Shown: piece by piece, positions 7,485-16,566 of the stretch
How the letters are laid out: the number at the start of each line of letters is the position of its first letter
How positions within the stretch are numbered: position 1 is the stretch's first letter
NCBI GenBank assembly: GCA_947305245.1
Contig: CAMZDG010000001.1
Location: 62,001 to 126,000 of the forward strand
Origin: an uncultured Lachnospiraceae bacterium
Lineage (GTDB): Bacteria > Bacillota > Clostridia > Lachnospirales > Lachnospiraceae
Length of the DNA: 64,000 nt
Reading direction: 5' to 3'
Translations under genes and position numbers: made by a program
Notes under the pieces: model-generated
Told to the model about the DNA's origin: nothing
Seen by the model: only the letters and a program-made list of their open reading frames with translations
Databases searched by the model: none

Positions 7485-10359
7485 ATTCTTCCATGGTCAT
7501 AAGGACCTTCCGGGCCTTCGTTCCTTCCGATTCGCCGACAACGCCATATTCACACAGCTGATCCATGATGCGGGCAGCGCGGTTGAAACCGATCTTTAAG
7601 AGCCTTTGCAGGCTTCCGACGGATGCCTTATTCTTGTCCATGTTCTCGATCACAAACCTTCCGGCCTCCTCAAAATACTCATCCAGTCCGGATCCTCCGC
7701 CTGAGGATTGACCAGACGCTCCGCCTGAGGAATTTCCGTAATTCTTGATCTTCTCCTCCACGTCCTCCGCGTAGGTGTTGCCGATCATCTGATTCTTCAG
7801 GAAATCAACGACGTCGCTCACTTCCTTGTCAGAGACAAATGCGCCCTGGATTCTCGCAGGCTTGGAATAGCCCTGCGGATAGAACAGCATGTCGCCCTTT
7901 CCGAGGAGCTTTTCCGCACCCACCATGTCAAGAATGGTCCTCGAATCGACGCCGCTGGATACCGCAAATGCCACACGGCTCGGCATGTTCGCCTTGATCA
8001 GACCGGTGATGACGTCCACGCTGGGTCTCTGGGTCGCTATGATCAGGTGAATGCCGCAGGCTCTCGCGAGCTGTGCCAGACGGCAGATGGATTCCTCAAC
8101 TTCGCCTGGGCTCACCATCATCAGATCGGCAAGCTCGTCCACAATGATCACGATCTGAGGAAGCTTCTTCGGAACCTCTGCCTCGCCATTGTCACGCATG
8201 CTCTCGATCTTCTTGTTATATCCCTTTAAGTCACGCACGTTGAAATCTGCGAATTTCCTGTAGCGATCCTCCATCTCGGATACGGCCCAGTGCAATGCGG
8301 CCGATGCCTTCTTGGGATCCGTTACGACGGGGATCAAAAGATGAGGAATACCGTTATATACGGACAGTTCCACGACTTTCGGATCCACCATGATAAGTTT
8401 CACGTCATCCGGATGCGCCTTATAGAGAATGCTCATGATCAGCGTATTGATGCAAACGGACTTACCGGAACCCGTCGAGCCTGCGATCAACATGTGCGGC
8501 ATTTTCGCGATGTCCGCCACGACCGTCTGTCCCGCAATGTCTTTTCCGACGGCGAATGCCAGCTTGGAGTCAAACTCCTGGAACTGCTTGCTTTCTAAGA
8601 GATCACGCAGTGCCACCATCATGTTTTCCTTGTTCGGAACCTCGATGCCGATGGCTGCCTTTCCGGGGATCGGAGCCTCGATACGAATGTCCGTCGCCGC
8701 CAGATTCAGCTTAATGTCATCCGCAAGTCCGACAATCTTACTGACCTTGACACCCTGCTCCGGCTGAAGCTCATATCGCGTAACGCTCGGCCCCTGACTG
8801 ATGTCCGTGATGGTCACGTTCACGCCAAAGGTATGTAAGGTATCTCTAAGGCGAAGCGCCGTTTCCTTCAGCTCCGCACTATTGTCATTCGAAGAACCCG
8901 CGCCCTTCTGCAGTCTGGAAAGAGGCGGGAACATATAAGTTTTCGGAATCTTTTTGACCGCGGACTGCATCTCCTTGCCGATCGCGCGATCTCCGGAAAC
9001 TGCGTCATTTCCGGTCGGCGCTTTTCTGACCGGGGAAGGATTCTGATAACCGGCAGCGCCGTGTCTTGCGCCGTCACCCTGCTGGCCGCTGTGCACCTGA
9101 ATGTTCTCCGTTTCCGCGGGATGGGCTCCCTGTCCCTCTCTTTGGAAACGCTCCCTTCCGGATTCCGAATTTCTGATATATTGATCTCGCTGGAACTGCT
9201 GTTCCATGCGCTTCTTTGCTTCCAGGATCTCATTGTCTGCCGCTTCCATGGCTGCGCTTGCACTCACGTGTCCAGTGCCCGCGACGGTTGCGCTAACCTT
9301 TCTGCCGGAAATGTTGGGCTCAGGAATGTCATCATAGGTCTGTGCAGGACGGATCTCATGCACGTTTCCAGCTTGTCCGCGGCGATTTCCGACCGTTTTC
9401 GCCAAGTCATTTCTGTTTTGTGCGACAGTTCCTTCCGGCTCTTCCAGATAAGTGATCTCATGTACGTCATTTCTCTTGCCGGGCTTATCCTGCTTAGCCT
9501 TTAATTCCGTATCCGTGCTGACGCCGGTCACCTTTCGGTCCATGCGCAGGATCTTCTCATTTTCCTTTTCCTCGGCCCTGCGTCTTCTTTCCTCTTCCTT
9601 CTCCTGTTCGCGTGCCCTGCGCACTTCTTCGCGCGATTCCCGCATGGAAAGCTGCTCTTCCCTGCGCCTCTCCGCCAGCTCCTTACGAAGCTCCGCATCC
9701 TCATTTCTCTTCTCACGGATCCGCTCGCTGCCGTTCTTCACGCCGTCGATCAGGGAGCGCTCCGTCAGTAAGATCACGGAGATGATCGACAGAAGGATCA
9801 CGACAAGAACCGTTCCAATGGTTTCCAGATTATGATGAAGCAGATAAGTAATGCTTCCCGCGATCACGCCGCCGCCCTTTCGGTTTGCGCTGCAAAAAGT
9901 ATAGATCGCGCTGAGGGAATACTTCGTCATGACCTTTACGTTCTCCACAAACAGCTCGCAGAGAACTCCGGACATCAAAAACAGAACCCCTGCAGCGATC
10001 ATCTTGCGGATCGCCGTAGGACTTCCCTGATTTGCAAACCAAAATGCCAGTGCCAGGAACAAAAGGATCGGTGCGACATATGCCGTAAATCCAAAGAGAC
10101 CAAACATCACTTTACTAATGGCATTTCCCACGGCGCCCATGACGCCGAAATTGCAGAAAAACAGGAACACCATGGCCACAAATAAAATGATCAGGCTGAT
10201 CTCATGATAAAGCGCGCTGTCCTTCGCCGCCTGTTCATAATCAATTTTCTTTTTCGGTGCGGAGGAGCTTCTGCTTCCGCTTTGACTGCTTTTCTTTGTT
10301 GTACTTCTCGAGGGAGAATTTTTTCTCCCGGAATTGTTTTTGTTAGAAGGCGTAGCCAT
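7459..10359 (-). CDS. ftsK: DNA translocase FtsK/SpoIIIE
   Basis: This is a membrane-anchored hexameric ATPase that pumps chromosomal DNA through the closing division septum or the sporulation septum. The 966-residue product has four predicted N-terminal membrane helices (about 54-200). A long charged linker (about 200-480) is rich in Arg, Glu and Gln. The RecA-like motor follows, with Walker A GSTGSGKS (Lys633) and a Walker B-like IVIIVDELADLMM. A C-terminal winged-helix gamma domain (last 70 residues, ending near KARKVLMTMEEFERLL) reads KOPS/SRS-type sequences. GAGG lies before the ATG. It has its own promoter and a hairpin-rich leader. Whether it is the vegetative or sporulation paralogue cannot be decided here. 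Confidence 0.95.
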   Translation of the reverse strand: MATPSNKNNSGRKNSPSRSTTKKSSQSGSRSSSAPKKKIDYEQAAKDSALYHEISLIILFVAMVFLFFCNFGVMGAVGNAISKVMFGLFGFTAYVAPILLFLALAFWFANQGSPTAIRKMIAAGVLFLMSGVLCELFVENVKVMTKYSLSAIYTFCSANRKGGGVIAGSITYLLHHNLETIGTVLVVILLSIISVILLTERSLIDGVKNGSERIREKRNEDAELRKELAERRREEQLSMRESREEVRRAREQEKEEERRRRAEEKENEKILRMDRKVTGVSTDTELKAKQDKPGKRNDVHEITYLEEPEGTVAQNRNDLAKTVGNRRGQAGNVHEIRPAQTYDDIPEPNISGRKVSATVAGTGHVSASAAMEAADNEILEAKKRMEQQFQRDQYIRNSESGRERFQREGQGAHPAETENIQVHSGQQGDGARHGAAGYQNPSPVRKAPTGNDAVSGDRAIGKEMQSAVKKIPKTYMFPPLSRLQKGAGSSNDNSAELKETALRLRDTLHTFGVNVTITDISQGPSVTRYELQPEQGVKVSKIVGLADDIKLNLAATDIRIEAPIPGKAAIGIEVPNKENMMVALRDLLESKQFQEFDSKLAFAVGKDIAGQTVVADIAKMPHMLIAGSTGSGKSVCINTLIMSILYKAHPDDVKLIMVDPKVVELSVYNGIPHLLIPVVTDPKKASAALHWAVSEMEDRYRKFADFNVRDLKGYNKKIESMRDNGEAEVPKKLPQIVIIVDELADLMMVSPGEVEESICRLAQLARACGIHLIIATQRPSVDVITGLIKANMPSRVAFAVSSGVDSRTILDMVGAEKLLGKGDMLFYPQGYSKPARIQGAFVSDKEVSDVVDFLKNQMIGNTYAEDVEEKIKNYGNSSGGASGQSSGGGSGLDEYFEEAGRFVIENMDKNKASVGSLQRLLKIGFNRAARIMDQLCEYGVVGESEGTKARKVLMTMEEFERLLDTL

Positions 10360-10395
10360 TCAAAACACCTCGGGTAAATTCATTCGATATATTCT

Positions 10396-10455
10396 ATCAC
10401 AAGCTACTGGCTTGTGATCCAATTCGCGAAATCATTCCTGCCAGAAAATGATTTC
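10396..10455 (-). promoter_or_regulatory. Two perfect stem-loops in the ftsK leader
   Basis: The leader between the ftsK promoter and start holds two 9-bp perfect inverted repeats. One pairs 10428-10436 with 10447-10455 around a 10-nt loop; the other pairs 10396-10404 with 10410-10418 around a 5-nt loop. Neither is followed by a U-run, so they are not simple terminators. They may stabilise the mRNA or affect translation; this is inference. Confidence 0.5.
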
Positions 10456-10460
10456 CATTT

Positions 10461-10489
10461 ATTATACCATTTTACTCCCTTCTTGTCAC
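10461..10489 (-). promoter_or_regulatory. Sigma-A promoter for ftsK
   Basis: GTGACA (10484-10489) and a perfect TATAAT (10461-10466) are spaced by 17 bp on the minus strand, about 100 bp before the ftsK start and downstream of the terminator of the preceding gene. Confidence 0.78.
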
Positions 10490-10524
10490 TTCTTTTTTCT
10501 TGTTATTCCCGTGAAAAAACAGGC

Positions 10525-10556
10525 AAAAAGCGCGTCGTTTTCTCGCCGCGCCTTTT
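10525..10556 (-). terminator. Probable terminator after the large glycosyltransferase-like gene
   Basis: On the minus strand AAAAGGCGCG and CGCGCTTTTT can pair with one bulged base around a 12-nt loop, and the hairpin ends in a run of five T. It starts about 15 bp after the stop codon of the upstream gene and separates it from the ftsK promoter. Confidence 0.65.
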
Positions 10557-10570
10557 CATGCCTTCATCAC

Positions 10571-13500
10571 TTAATCATAATCATAATCGTCGTCGTCTGA
10601 AACCTCATAATCATAGTCCATGACAGAGGTAACGTGCTTCTTTGGAAGCGGCAGTGGATTATGAAGCATATTGGTCTGCGGCTTCTCCTCCACCTTTTCC
10701 GGCTCCTTCTTTTGAGGCTTTTTCTTGACAGGTTTTTTCTTCTCCGGACGTTTTTTCAGGAATTCATCCTTTGCTGACATTCCGCCGGAGGATTTTGAGG
10801 TTGTCCTCTCATACTTGATCGGGTCAAAGTGGATGGTTTCCTCTTCCGACTTCTCCGCCTTTTCCAGCGCGCCATCCTTCCCTTCCGCCTTTTGATCCAG
10901 AGGCTTCACAGGTACGGGTGCAAGATCTGCCTTTTGCTTACCCGCGGCATTTTCTGCTTCCCGATCCAGATCGGCAGAGGATACCTCAAGTGCCTTGGAT
11001 TCGGCAAGCCCCTTCACCAGCTCGGCCTTGGCCTTTTCATACATCTGCGCCGTGAGCTGTGTCTCTTTTTCCTTGAAATCCTGCTTGATGCTTTCGACAG
11101 ACTCATCAATGTCCCCGGTCAGATCATAAATATAATCTTCTTCCTTGACCAGCTGCGTCTTATACGGATCCGTCGCATCACTTTCTTCTTTTGCAGTCTT
11201 CTCCTGCTCTGCAAACCATTTTTCCAAATCCGACAAGCCAGAGAAATCCTGCTCCGATTCAGAGCTTACTGCTTCCGTCTTTTCCGCCAGATCTTTTGCA
11301 GTCTCCATTCCTTCCACGGCTTGGAAAACCTCCTCTTTTACGCCATCATCCTTCACGGGTTCCACCTTTTTGGTCTCAGCCTTCTGTTCCATCTTCATTG
11401 CAAAGGCCTTAAACGGATTCTTTGACTCGCTCTTTGCAACCTCATTGCCAGTCTTGATTGCTTCCTGCTTTGCAGCTTCCGCCTTCTCGGCTTCCAGCCT
11501 TGCCTGTTCAGCCTTCTCAGCTTCCAGCTTAGCCTTCTCAGCCTTCTCTGCTTCCAGCCTAGCCTTCTCTGCCTCCAGTCTAGCCTGCTCCGCCTTCTCA
11601 GCTTCTATCCTTGCTTTCTCGGCCTCCAGTCTAGCCTGCTCCGCCTTTTCAGCTTCTATCCTTGCTTTCTCGGCTTCCAGCCTTGCCTGTTCTGCCTTTT
11701 CAGCTTCCAGCCTTGCCTGCTCTGCCTTTTCAGCTTCCAGCCTTGCCTTCTCAGCCTTCTCGGCCTCCAGTCTTGCCTGCTCTGCCTTTTCAGCCTCTAT
11801 CCTTGCCTTCTCGGCCTCCAGCCTTGCCTGCTCTGCCTTTTCAGCCTCCAACCTTGCCTTCTCAGCCTTCTCGGCCTCAGCCTTTGCTTTATCTACATCC
11901 TTATTATCGGTCTGATCTGTTGTCTTATTCACAGCCTGATCTGCAATTTTTTCAGCAATACTGCCTACGGCCATCAATTCAGTTGCCTTTACAATCCCGG
12001 CACTTTCCGCAATGCTTTTTTCTGATACGGCCATTTTGACCTTGGATGCATCAATGATCGCCTTGTTTGCCTCGGCTTTTTCTACCTTGGATTCTTCCGC
12101 TCCCGTATTATTGGCCACGGTTCTTTCCGCCTTGGACGCTTCAACAAATGTCTTTTCTGTCTCAGCTTTTTCCGTCTTGGGTTCTACCGCTTGTATTTTT
12201 CCTGCCTCGGCTTTTTCCGCTTTCGTCTTATCTGCTTCAGTCTTGTCCGCTTCAGCTTTTGGAGCTTCGGCCTTTAGAGCCTCAACCTTCAAAGGAGCCT
12301 CTTCTTTCTTCTCAGGCTCTGCCTTCTTGGGAACGGGTGCGGTCTGCATCAATTGCTTGGGCTTCACTCCATCTGTCCAGACAATGTGATCTTCCGAAAG
12401 GGAATTCAGTGCATGCATGACTCTGTCGATGTCCTGCCTTGCCAACTCTTTCTTCTTTGCCCGCTCCATCAGGAATTTCTGGATAAAATTCATTCCTTCC
12501 ATTGCCTCGGGATGCTCAATACAATACTGCAGGGCTAGCTTTTTCTCTTCTTTTCTTTTTTTGATCTTCTGCGGGATCTGACGAATGTCAAACTTTTCTC
12601 TAAGCCTTGTCGTTCTCTCAGCGTTTTTCTCTTCCTCTGCAGTCAACATTTCAGGAACGAAAACGGTTTGCATGCCGATCCCGGCGATCGCAAACAGGCA
12701 TAGCAGAAGTAGCATGCTCCCGTTGAACGGGATCAATAAGATGCCCTCCACGGGATAAGGTGACAGATCCGGCCCGCCCGGTGCCATGGTATGATAACTT
12801 CTGTGAATATTCGCGTCAAATACAAGCCCTAAAAGCGTGATCAACGGGATTCCGCACCAAGGACTTAGGTTTTCTTTCCGTGAATTCATAAAGAATCCTG
12901 CAACGGCAAAGATCAGGAACACGATCAGTACAATGCTCACGGGAGAACCCCAAAAATCGCCGAAATTCCTGATGAAGAAATCCTGCAGCGACGTATATGA
13001 CATGTAAAACCAATTATAATAGATCCTTGCATATTCGATTGCCTCAGGGATGGTCTGCCCTGCGAGCAAGCAACGACCAACAGTCGCAACGAAAAATCCG
13101 ATCACCGTTCCCAAAACAAGGCACCCGGCCGAAAGCATCCACTTGCGATCTTTCTTCTCCGGATTCTTTTCGTCGAAATCCTTTTCTTCAGAAATCTTTT
13201 CCCCGAAATTCTTTTCATCGGAATCCCGATTCTCGGACTCCGTCTTCTTCGGGTTCATCTCCTCCAGATCGATCTTCTCCAGACCTATTTCCTCTGAATC
13301 CTTCTTTACCAGATCAATCTTCCCAGAATCCTTCCCCTCCGGATCTATCTTCTCTGGATCCGTCTTCTCCAGATCGATCATCTCAAGATCCATCTTTTCA
13401 GGATCGATCTTCTCGGGCTCCTTCTCCTTAAGCTTCTTCCCATCCCCTGGCTTTTTTCCCTCTTCCGCCAAGTGCCACGCAGAGATGGCGAATAAAAGCA

Positions 13501-14248
13501 GTGCCAGTCCGATCAGATCGAGGAAGCAAGTGATGCCAATCCAGATCCCCGCAAGGAGACAAGGGATCCAGCTTTTCTGATAGGATTTCAGAAATGCGCT
13601 TACAAAGAGCAGTCCGATCCCAAAGAAAAGCAGGAATAAGAATTCTTCCGACAGATTTGTGCTCGCCTTGATCACATAGGGGTCAAGGAAATAGAATCCG
13701 GCAAAGGTTAACGCAGCGACTCTTCCGGTCAACTGGCGAACGCCAAAGTACCATAGGATTCCGGTCAGAACCGTCAGGATCAAGTGAAAACGGAAACAAA
13801 AGTAGGTCGTATTTCCAAGCAGGAAACATAGGCCGTGCAAGATCCGAACATAGAGATCATCGGTACCAAAGAAAGAATCGCCAGGCAGAGAAACGCCATA
13901 TTTCATCATGGCCGAGGTATAATAACTACCTGCCGAGAAATTGGGAAGCTGCCTGATCCGAAGAAGAACGCCAAAGGTCAGGATACAAAAAAAGAAAAGC
14001 AGCTCCAGCACAAGAAACAGGGTCTGCTTCTCCCTGATCGTCTGAAACCACTTTTTCTTCATCCAAAAAACGAGCGCACTAACCAGTCCTCCCACAAGAA
14101 GGACGCCGGCGAATACTCCCCATTTGAGGTTACCCTGCATGCCAATGCTCTTTCCAAACGGCTCTGAAGCGTAATAGCAGGCGATGCCTGCGATCACTGC
14201 TAAAATGGCCCAGGGCAAATAACTAAAGTTTGTCCGTTTCCAGTTCAT
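10571..14248 (-). CDS. Large GT-C-type membrane glycosyltransferase-like protein with repeat-built coiled-coil tail
   Basis: The 1225-residue protein starts with a GT39/GT-C-like membrane region of roughly a dozen helices. Typical features are DPYVIKASTNLSEEF and an early outside loop with SAGSYYTSAMM. This suggests a sugar transferase that uses a polyprenyl-phosphate donor, supported by the overlapping GT2 gene that could make the donor. Two unusual segments are present: a charged insert (13150-13440) of short xxEKIDxE-type repeats between membrane helices, and a very long C-terminal tail made largely of Lys/Ala/Glu/Arg/Leu heptad-like repeats ending in an acidic Asp/Tyr stretch. The start at 14248 is chosen because GAGG lies 6 bp upstream; it overlaps the GT2 gene by 26 bp. 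The substrate is unknown. Confidence 0.75.
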   Translation of the reverse strand: MNWKRTNFSYLPWAILAVIAGIACYYASEPFGKSIGMQGNLKWGVFAGVLLVGGLVSALVFWMKKKWFQTIREKQTLFLVLELLFFFCILTFGVLLRIRQLPNFSAGSYYTSAMMKYGVSLPGDSFFGTDDLYVRILHGLCFLLGNTTYFCFRFHLILTVLTGILWYFGVRQLTGRVAALTFAGFYFLDPYVIKASTNLSEEFLFLLFFGIGLLFVSAFLKSYQKSWIPCLLAGIWIGITCFLDLIGLALLLFAISAWHLAEEGKKPGDGKKLKEKEPEKIDPEKMDLEMIDLEKTDPEKIDPEGKDSGKIDLVKKDSEEIGLEKIDLEEMNPKKTESENRDSDEKNFGEKISEEKDFDEKNPEKKDRKWMLSAGCLVLGTVIGFFVATVGRCLLAGQTIPEAIEYARIYYNWFYMSYTSLQDFFIRNFGDFWGSPVSIVLIVFLIFAVAGFFMNSRKENLSPWCGIPLITLLGLVFDANIHRSYHTMAPGGPDLSPYPVEGILLIPFNGSMLLLLCLFAIAGIGMQTVFVPEMLTAEEEKNAERTTRLREKFDIRQIPQKIKKRKEEKKLALQYCIEHPEAMEGMNFIQKFLMERAKKKELARQDIDRVMHALNSLSEDHIVWTDGVKPKQLMQTAPVPKKAEPEKKEEAPLKVEALKAEAPKAEADKTEADKTKAEKAEAGKIQAVEPKTEKAETEKTFVEASKAERTVANNTGAEESKVEKAEANKAIIDASKVKMAVSEKSIAESAGIVKATELMAVGSIAEKIADQAVNKTTDQTDNKDVDKAKAEAEKAEKARLEAEKAEQARLEAEKARIEAEKAEQARLEAEKAEKARLEAEKAEQARLEAEKAEQARLEAEKARIEAEKAEQARLEAEKARIEAEKAEQARLEAEKARLEAEKAEKAKLEAEKAEQARLEAEKAEAAKQEAIKTGNEVAKSESKNPFKAFAMKMEQKAETKKVEPVKDDGVKEEVFQAVEGMETAKDLAEKTEAVSSESEQDFSGLSDLEKWFAEQEKTAKEESDATDPYKTQLVKEEDYIYDLTGDIDESVESIKQDFKEKETQLTAQMYEKAKAELVKGLAESKALEVSSADLDREAENAAGKQKADLAPVPVKPLDQKAEGKDGALEKAEKSEEETIHFDPIKYERTTSKSSGGMSAKDEFLKKRPEKKKPVKKKPQKKEPEKVEEKPQTNMLHNPLPLPKKHVTSVMDYDYEVSDDDDYDYD
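11480..11890 (-). repeat. Tandem coding repeats for AEKAEQARLEAEKA-type heptads
   Basis: About 410 bp encode repeated units of EKA(R/E)(L/I)EAEKA(E)QAR. The nucleotide sequence is repeated almost identically in blocks of 24-39 bp, all multiples of three. The encoded stretch is a strongly predicted coiled coil. Near-identity at DNA level, not just protein level, points to recent expansion or gene conversion, and the copy number probably varies between strains. Confidence 0.85.
13150..13440 (-). repeat. Degenerate short repeats encoding xxEKIDxE units
   Basis: A stretch of about 290 bp within the glycosyltransferase-like gene encodes imperfect five-residue units such as PEKID, LEKID and SEEIG. 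They form a hydrophilic insert between two membrane helices. The DNA shows repeated TCCAGATCGATCTTCTC-like words on the plus strand. The family does not normally carry such an insert as far as I know. Confidence 0.75.
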
Positions 14249-15203
14249 TCGTATCCTCGTTTGAAAGCACTTTCTCAACATTGTATCTGGGCCTGTGTTT
14301 TACTTCCATGTAGATCTTTCCGATATACTGCCCCACAAGTCCGATCGCTAAAAGTTGCAGTCCGCCCAAAAACCAGATGGACAAGATCAGGGAAGTCCAC
14401 CCAGGTTCCACGTTACCAGTAAAATACGAGACTAGTGCATAAATTGCTGCCAAGATGGAAAAGAACACAATACATAAACCAAGTCCCATCACCATGGAGA
14501 TCGGTTTTATGCTGAAGGACGAAATACCGTTGAAGGCCAGCGCGAGCATTTTCTTTAAGGGATATTTCGACTCTCCTGCCGCGCGTTCCTTGCGGTCATA
14601 ATATACCTTCTCGGTCTGATATCCGATCAGAGGCACCATGCCGCGAAGATATAAATTGGTCTCCTGGTACTTTGAGAACTGCTCCACGGCCCTGCGGCTC
14701 ATCAGGCGAAAGTCTGCATGATTATAAACAGACTTAACGCCCATCATCTCCATGAGCTTATAAAAGCACTGCGCCGTGGTGCGCTTAAAGAAGGAATCCG
14801 TCTTCCGTTCCTTCCTGACGCCATAAACAATGTCATTTCCCTCATGAAACTTATCGATCATCTCCTCGATGGCGTTTAAGTCATCCTGCAGGTCCGCATC
14901 GATGGAGATCGTCACGTCGCTCATGTCTTTTGCGGTAAGTAAACCGGCCGTCAGCGCAAACTGATGTCCGACGTTTCCTGCCAGCTTCACGCCATACACC
15001 TGCTTCGGGAAGGCAGCGTGCTCCTCCTCGATCAGCTTCCAGGTAAGGTCCTTGCTTCCGTCATCCACAAAGAGAAGAAAACTGTCAGGCGAAATCTTAT
15101 TCTTTTTTGCCAGATCATTTAAGGTGTCTCGCAATGCCTGAAAGGTGATCTTTAGCACCTCTTCCTCGTTATAACAAGGCACGACGATCGACAATCTGTC
15201 CAT
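14223..15203 (-). CDS. GT2 family polyprenyl-phosphate glycosyltransferase (DPM1/GtrB-like)
   Basis: This family transfers a hexose from a nucleotide sugar to undecaprenyl or similar lipid phosphate on the inner face of the membrane, making the donor for GT-C enzymes. The 326-residue protein begins with LSIVVPCYNEEEVL (GT-A fold). It contains FVDDGSKD, the metal-binding ISIDADLQDD and the family motif FRLMSRRAVEQF, and ends with two membrane helices (about 235-300). It overlaps the large membrane glycosyltransferase-like gene by 26 bp, so the pair very likely acts together: one makes the lipid-linked sugar, the other uses it. The sugar and acceptor are not predictable. Confidence 0.88.
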   Translation of the reverse strand: MDRLSIVVPCYNEEEVLKITFQALRDTLNDLAKKNKISPDSFLLFVDDGSKDLTWKLIEEEHAAFPKQVYGVKLAGNVGHQFALTAGLLTAKDMSDVTISIDADLQDDLNAIEEMIDKFHEGNDIVYGVRKERKTDSFFKRTTAQCFYKLMEMMGVKSVYNHADFRLMSRRAVEQFSKYQETNLYLRGMVPLIGYQTEKVYYDRKERAAGESKYPLKKMLALAFNGISSFSIKPISMVMGLGLCIVFFSILAAIYALVSYFTGNVEPGWTSLILSIWFLGGLQLLAIGLVGQYIGKIYMEVKHRPRYNVEKVLSNEDTNELETDKL

Positions 15204-15227
15204 GGCCTCTTCTCCTTCGGTATTATA

Positions 15228-16511
15228 TTAAATCTGATCCAAAGCCTGCTCCAGATCAGCAAGGATGTCCTTAATGTTCTCGATTCCTACGGAAAAACGG
15301 ATCAGGTCAGGCGCAATGCCTGCGTCAAGAAGCTGCTCGTCCGTCATCTGACGATGCGTGTGGCTTGCGGGATGAAGCACGCAGGTTCTTGCATCCGCCA
15401 CGTGGGTCACGATCGCTGCAAGCTTTAAGTGATCCATCAACTTCTCAGAAACCTTTCTGCCGCCCTTTAAGCCAAAGGCGATCACGCCGCAGGTGCCGTT
15501 CGGCATGTATTTCTGTGCGAGCGCATGATATTTGTTGCTCTCAAGGCCGGCATAATTGACCCAGGCAACCTTCTCATGCTTCTCGAGGAACTCTGCAACC
15601 TTCTGAGCGTTGGCGCAATGCTTCTCCATGCGAAGGGGAAGGGTCTCAAGGCCAATATTTAACAGGAAAGCATTCTGAGGAGACTGGATGGAGCCAAGAT
15701 CTCTCATCAGCTGCGCGGTAGCCTTAGTGATATAAGCACCCTTGCCAAACTTCTTGGTATAAGTGATGCCGTGATAGGAATCATCGGGTGTCGTCAGTCC
15801 GGGGAACTTGTCCGCATATTTCTCCCAGTCAAAATTACCGGAATCCACGATACATCCGCCAACCGTCATGGCATGTCCGTCCATGTACTTCGTGGTGGAA
15901 TGAGTCACAATGTCGGCCCCCCACTCGAAGGGACGGCAATTGATGGGCGTTGCGAACGTATTGTCAACGATCAGCGGAACGCCATGCTCATGCGCCACTT
16001 TCGCAAACTTTTCAATGTCCAGGATCACGTTGGTCGGATTCGAGATCGTCTCTGCGAGCACGCACTTCGTGTTCTCACGAAAGGCCTTGGAAAGCTCCTC
16101 TGCAGGGAGGTCAGGATCAACAACCGTGCATTCGATCCCCATCTTTTTCATGGTGACGGTCAAAAGGTTAAAGGTACCGCCGTAAACAGAGGAAGACATG
16201 ATGCAATGGTCTCCCGTCTCACAAATGTTGAATACGGCATAATAGTTCGCTGCCTGACCGGAGCTTGTCAGCATGGCTGCAACGCCGCCCTCGAGCTCGC
16301 AGATCTTGGAAGCCACGAAATCATTCGTGGGATTCTGCAGTCTGGTATAGAAATATCCGCTTTCCTCTAAGTCAAAGAGCTTACCCATCTGCTCGGAAGT
16401 CTCATACTTGAAGGTCGTGCTCTGATAGATCGGAAGCACTCTGGGTTCACCCTTCTTCGGCTTCCATCCGGACTGTACGCAAATTGTGTCACGCTGATAT
16501 TGTTGTTCCAT
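15228..16511 (-). CDS. metY: O-acetylhomoserine aminocarboxypropyltransferase (sulfhydrylase)
   Basis: This PLP enzyme makes homocysteine from O-acetyl-L-homoserine and sulfide, a direct-sulfhydrylation route to methionine; related enzymes also act on O-acetylserine. The 427-residue product shows the Cys/Met metabolism fold. It has SGYFYTRLQNPT (about 51-62), SSSVYGGTFNLL, and the PLP lysine in HSTTKYMDGH (Lys208). The length and the long insert after the lysine fit the MetY class better than MetB/MetC. The start is set at 16511, where GGGAGG precedes the ATG by 6 bp; an in-frame GTG 24 bp upstream lacks such a site. It follows yebC by 55 bp, and I see no SAM riboswitch. Confidence 0.9.
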   Translation of the reverse strand: MEQQYQRDTICVQSGWKPKKGEPRVLPIYQSTTFKYETSEQMGKLFDLEESGYFYTRLQNPTNDFVASKICELEGGVAAMLTSSGQAANYYAVFNICETGDHCIMSSSVYGGTFNLLTVTMKKMGIECTVVDPDLPAEELSKAFRENTKCVLAETISNPTNVILDIEKFAKVAHEHGVPLIVDNTFATPINCRPFEWGADIVTHSTTKYMDGHAMTVGGCIVDSGNFDWEKYADKFPGLTTPDDSYHGITYTKKFGKGAYITKATAQLMRDLGSIQSPQNAFLLNIGLETLPLRMEKHCANAQKVAEFLEKHEKVAWVNYAGLESNKYHALAQKYMPNGTCGVIAFGLKGGRKVSEKLMDHLKLAAIVTHVADARTCVLHPASHTHRQMTDEQLLDAGIAPDLIRFSVGIENIKDILADLEQALDQI

Positions 16512-16566
16512 TTTTGTCCTCCCAGCCAGGCGCACTGGCTTTCTCCTTGTGTGATCTTATTGTAAT

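Noticed and set aside
11480-11890. Possible CRISPR-like repeat array.
   Set aside because: Repeats are contiguous, in frame and without unique spacers of constant length; they encode a coiled coil.
11145-11915. A plus-strand frame encoding long Ser/Ala/Leu/Phe repeats.
   Set aside because: It is the reverse complement of the coiled-coil repeat region; the Glu/Lys/Ala heptads of the minus strand are the meaningful reading.
16512-16566. SAM riboswitch before metY.
   Set aside because: Only 55 bp separate yebC and metY; there is no room for an S-box element.
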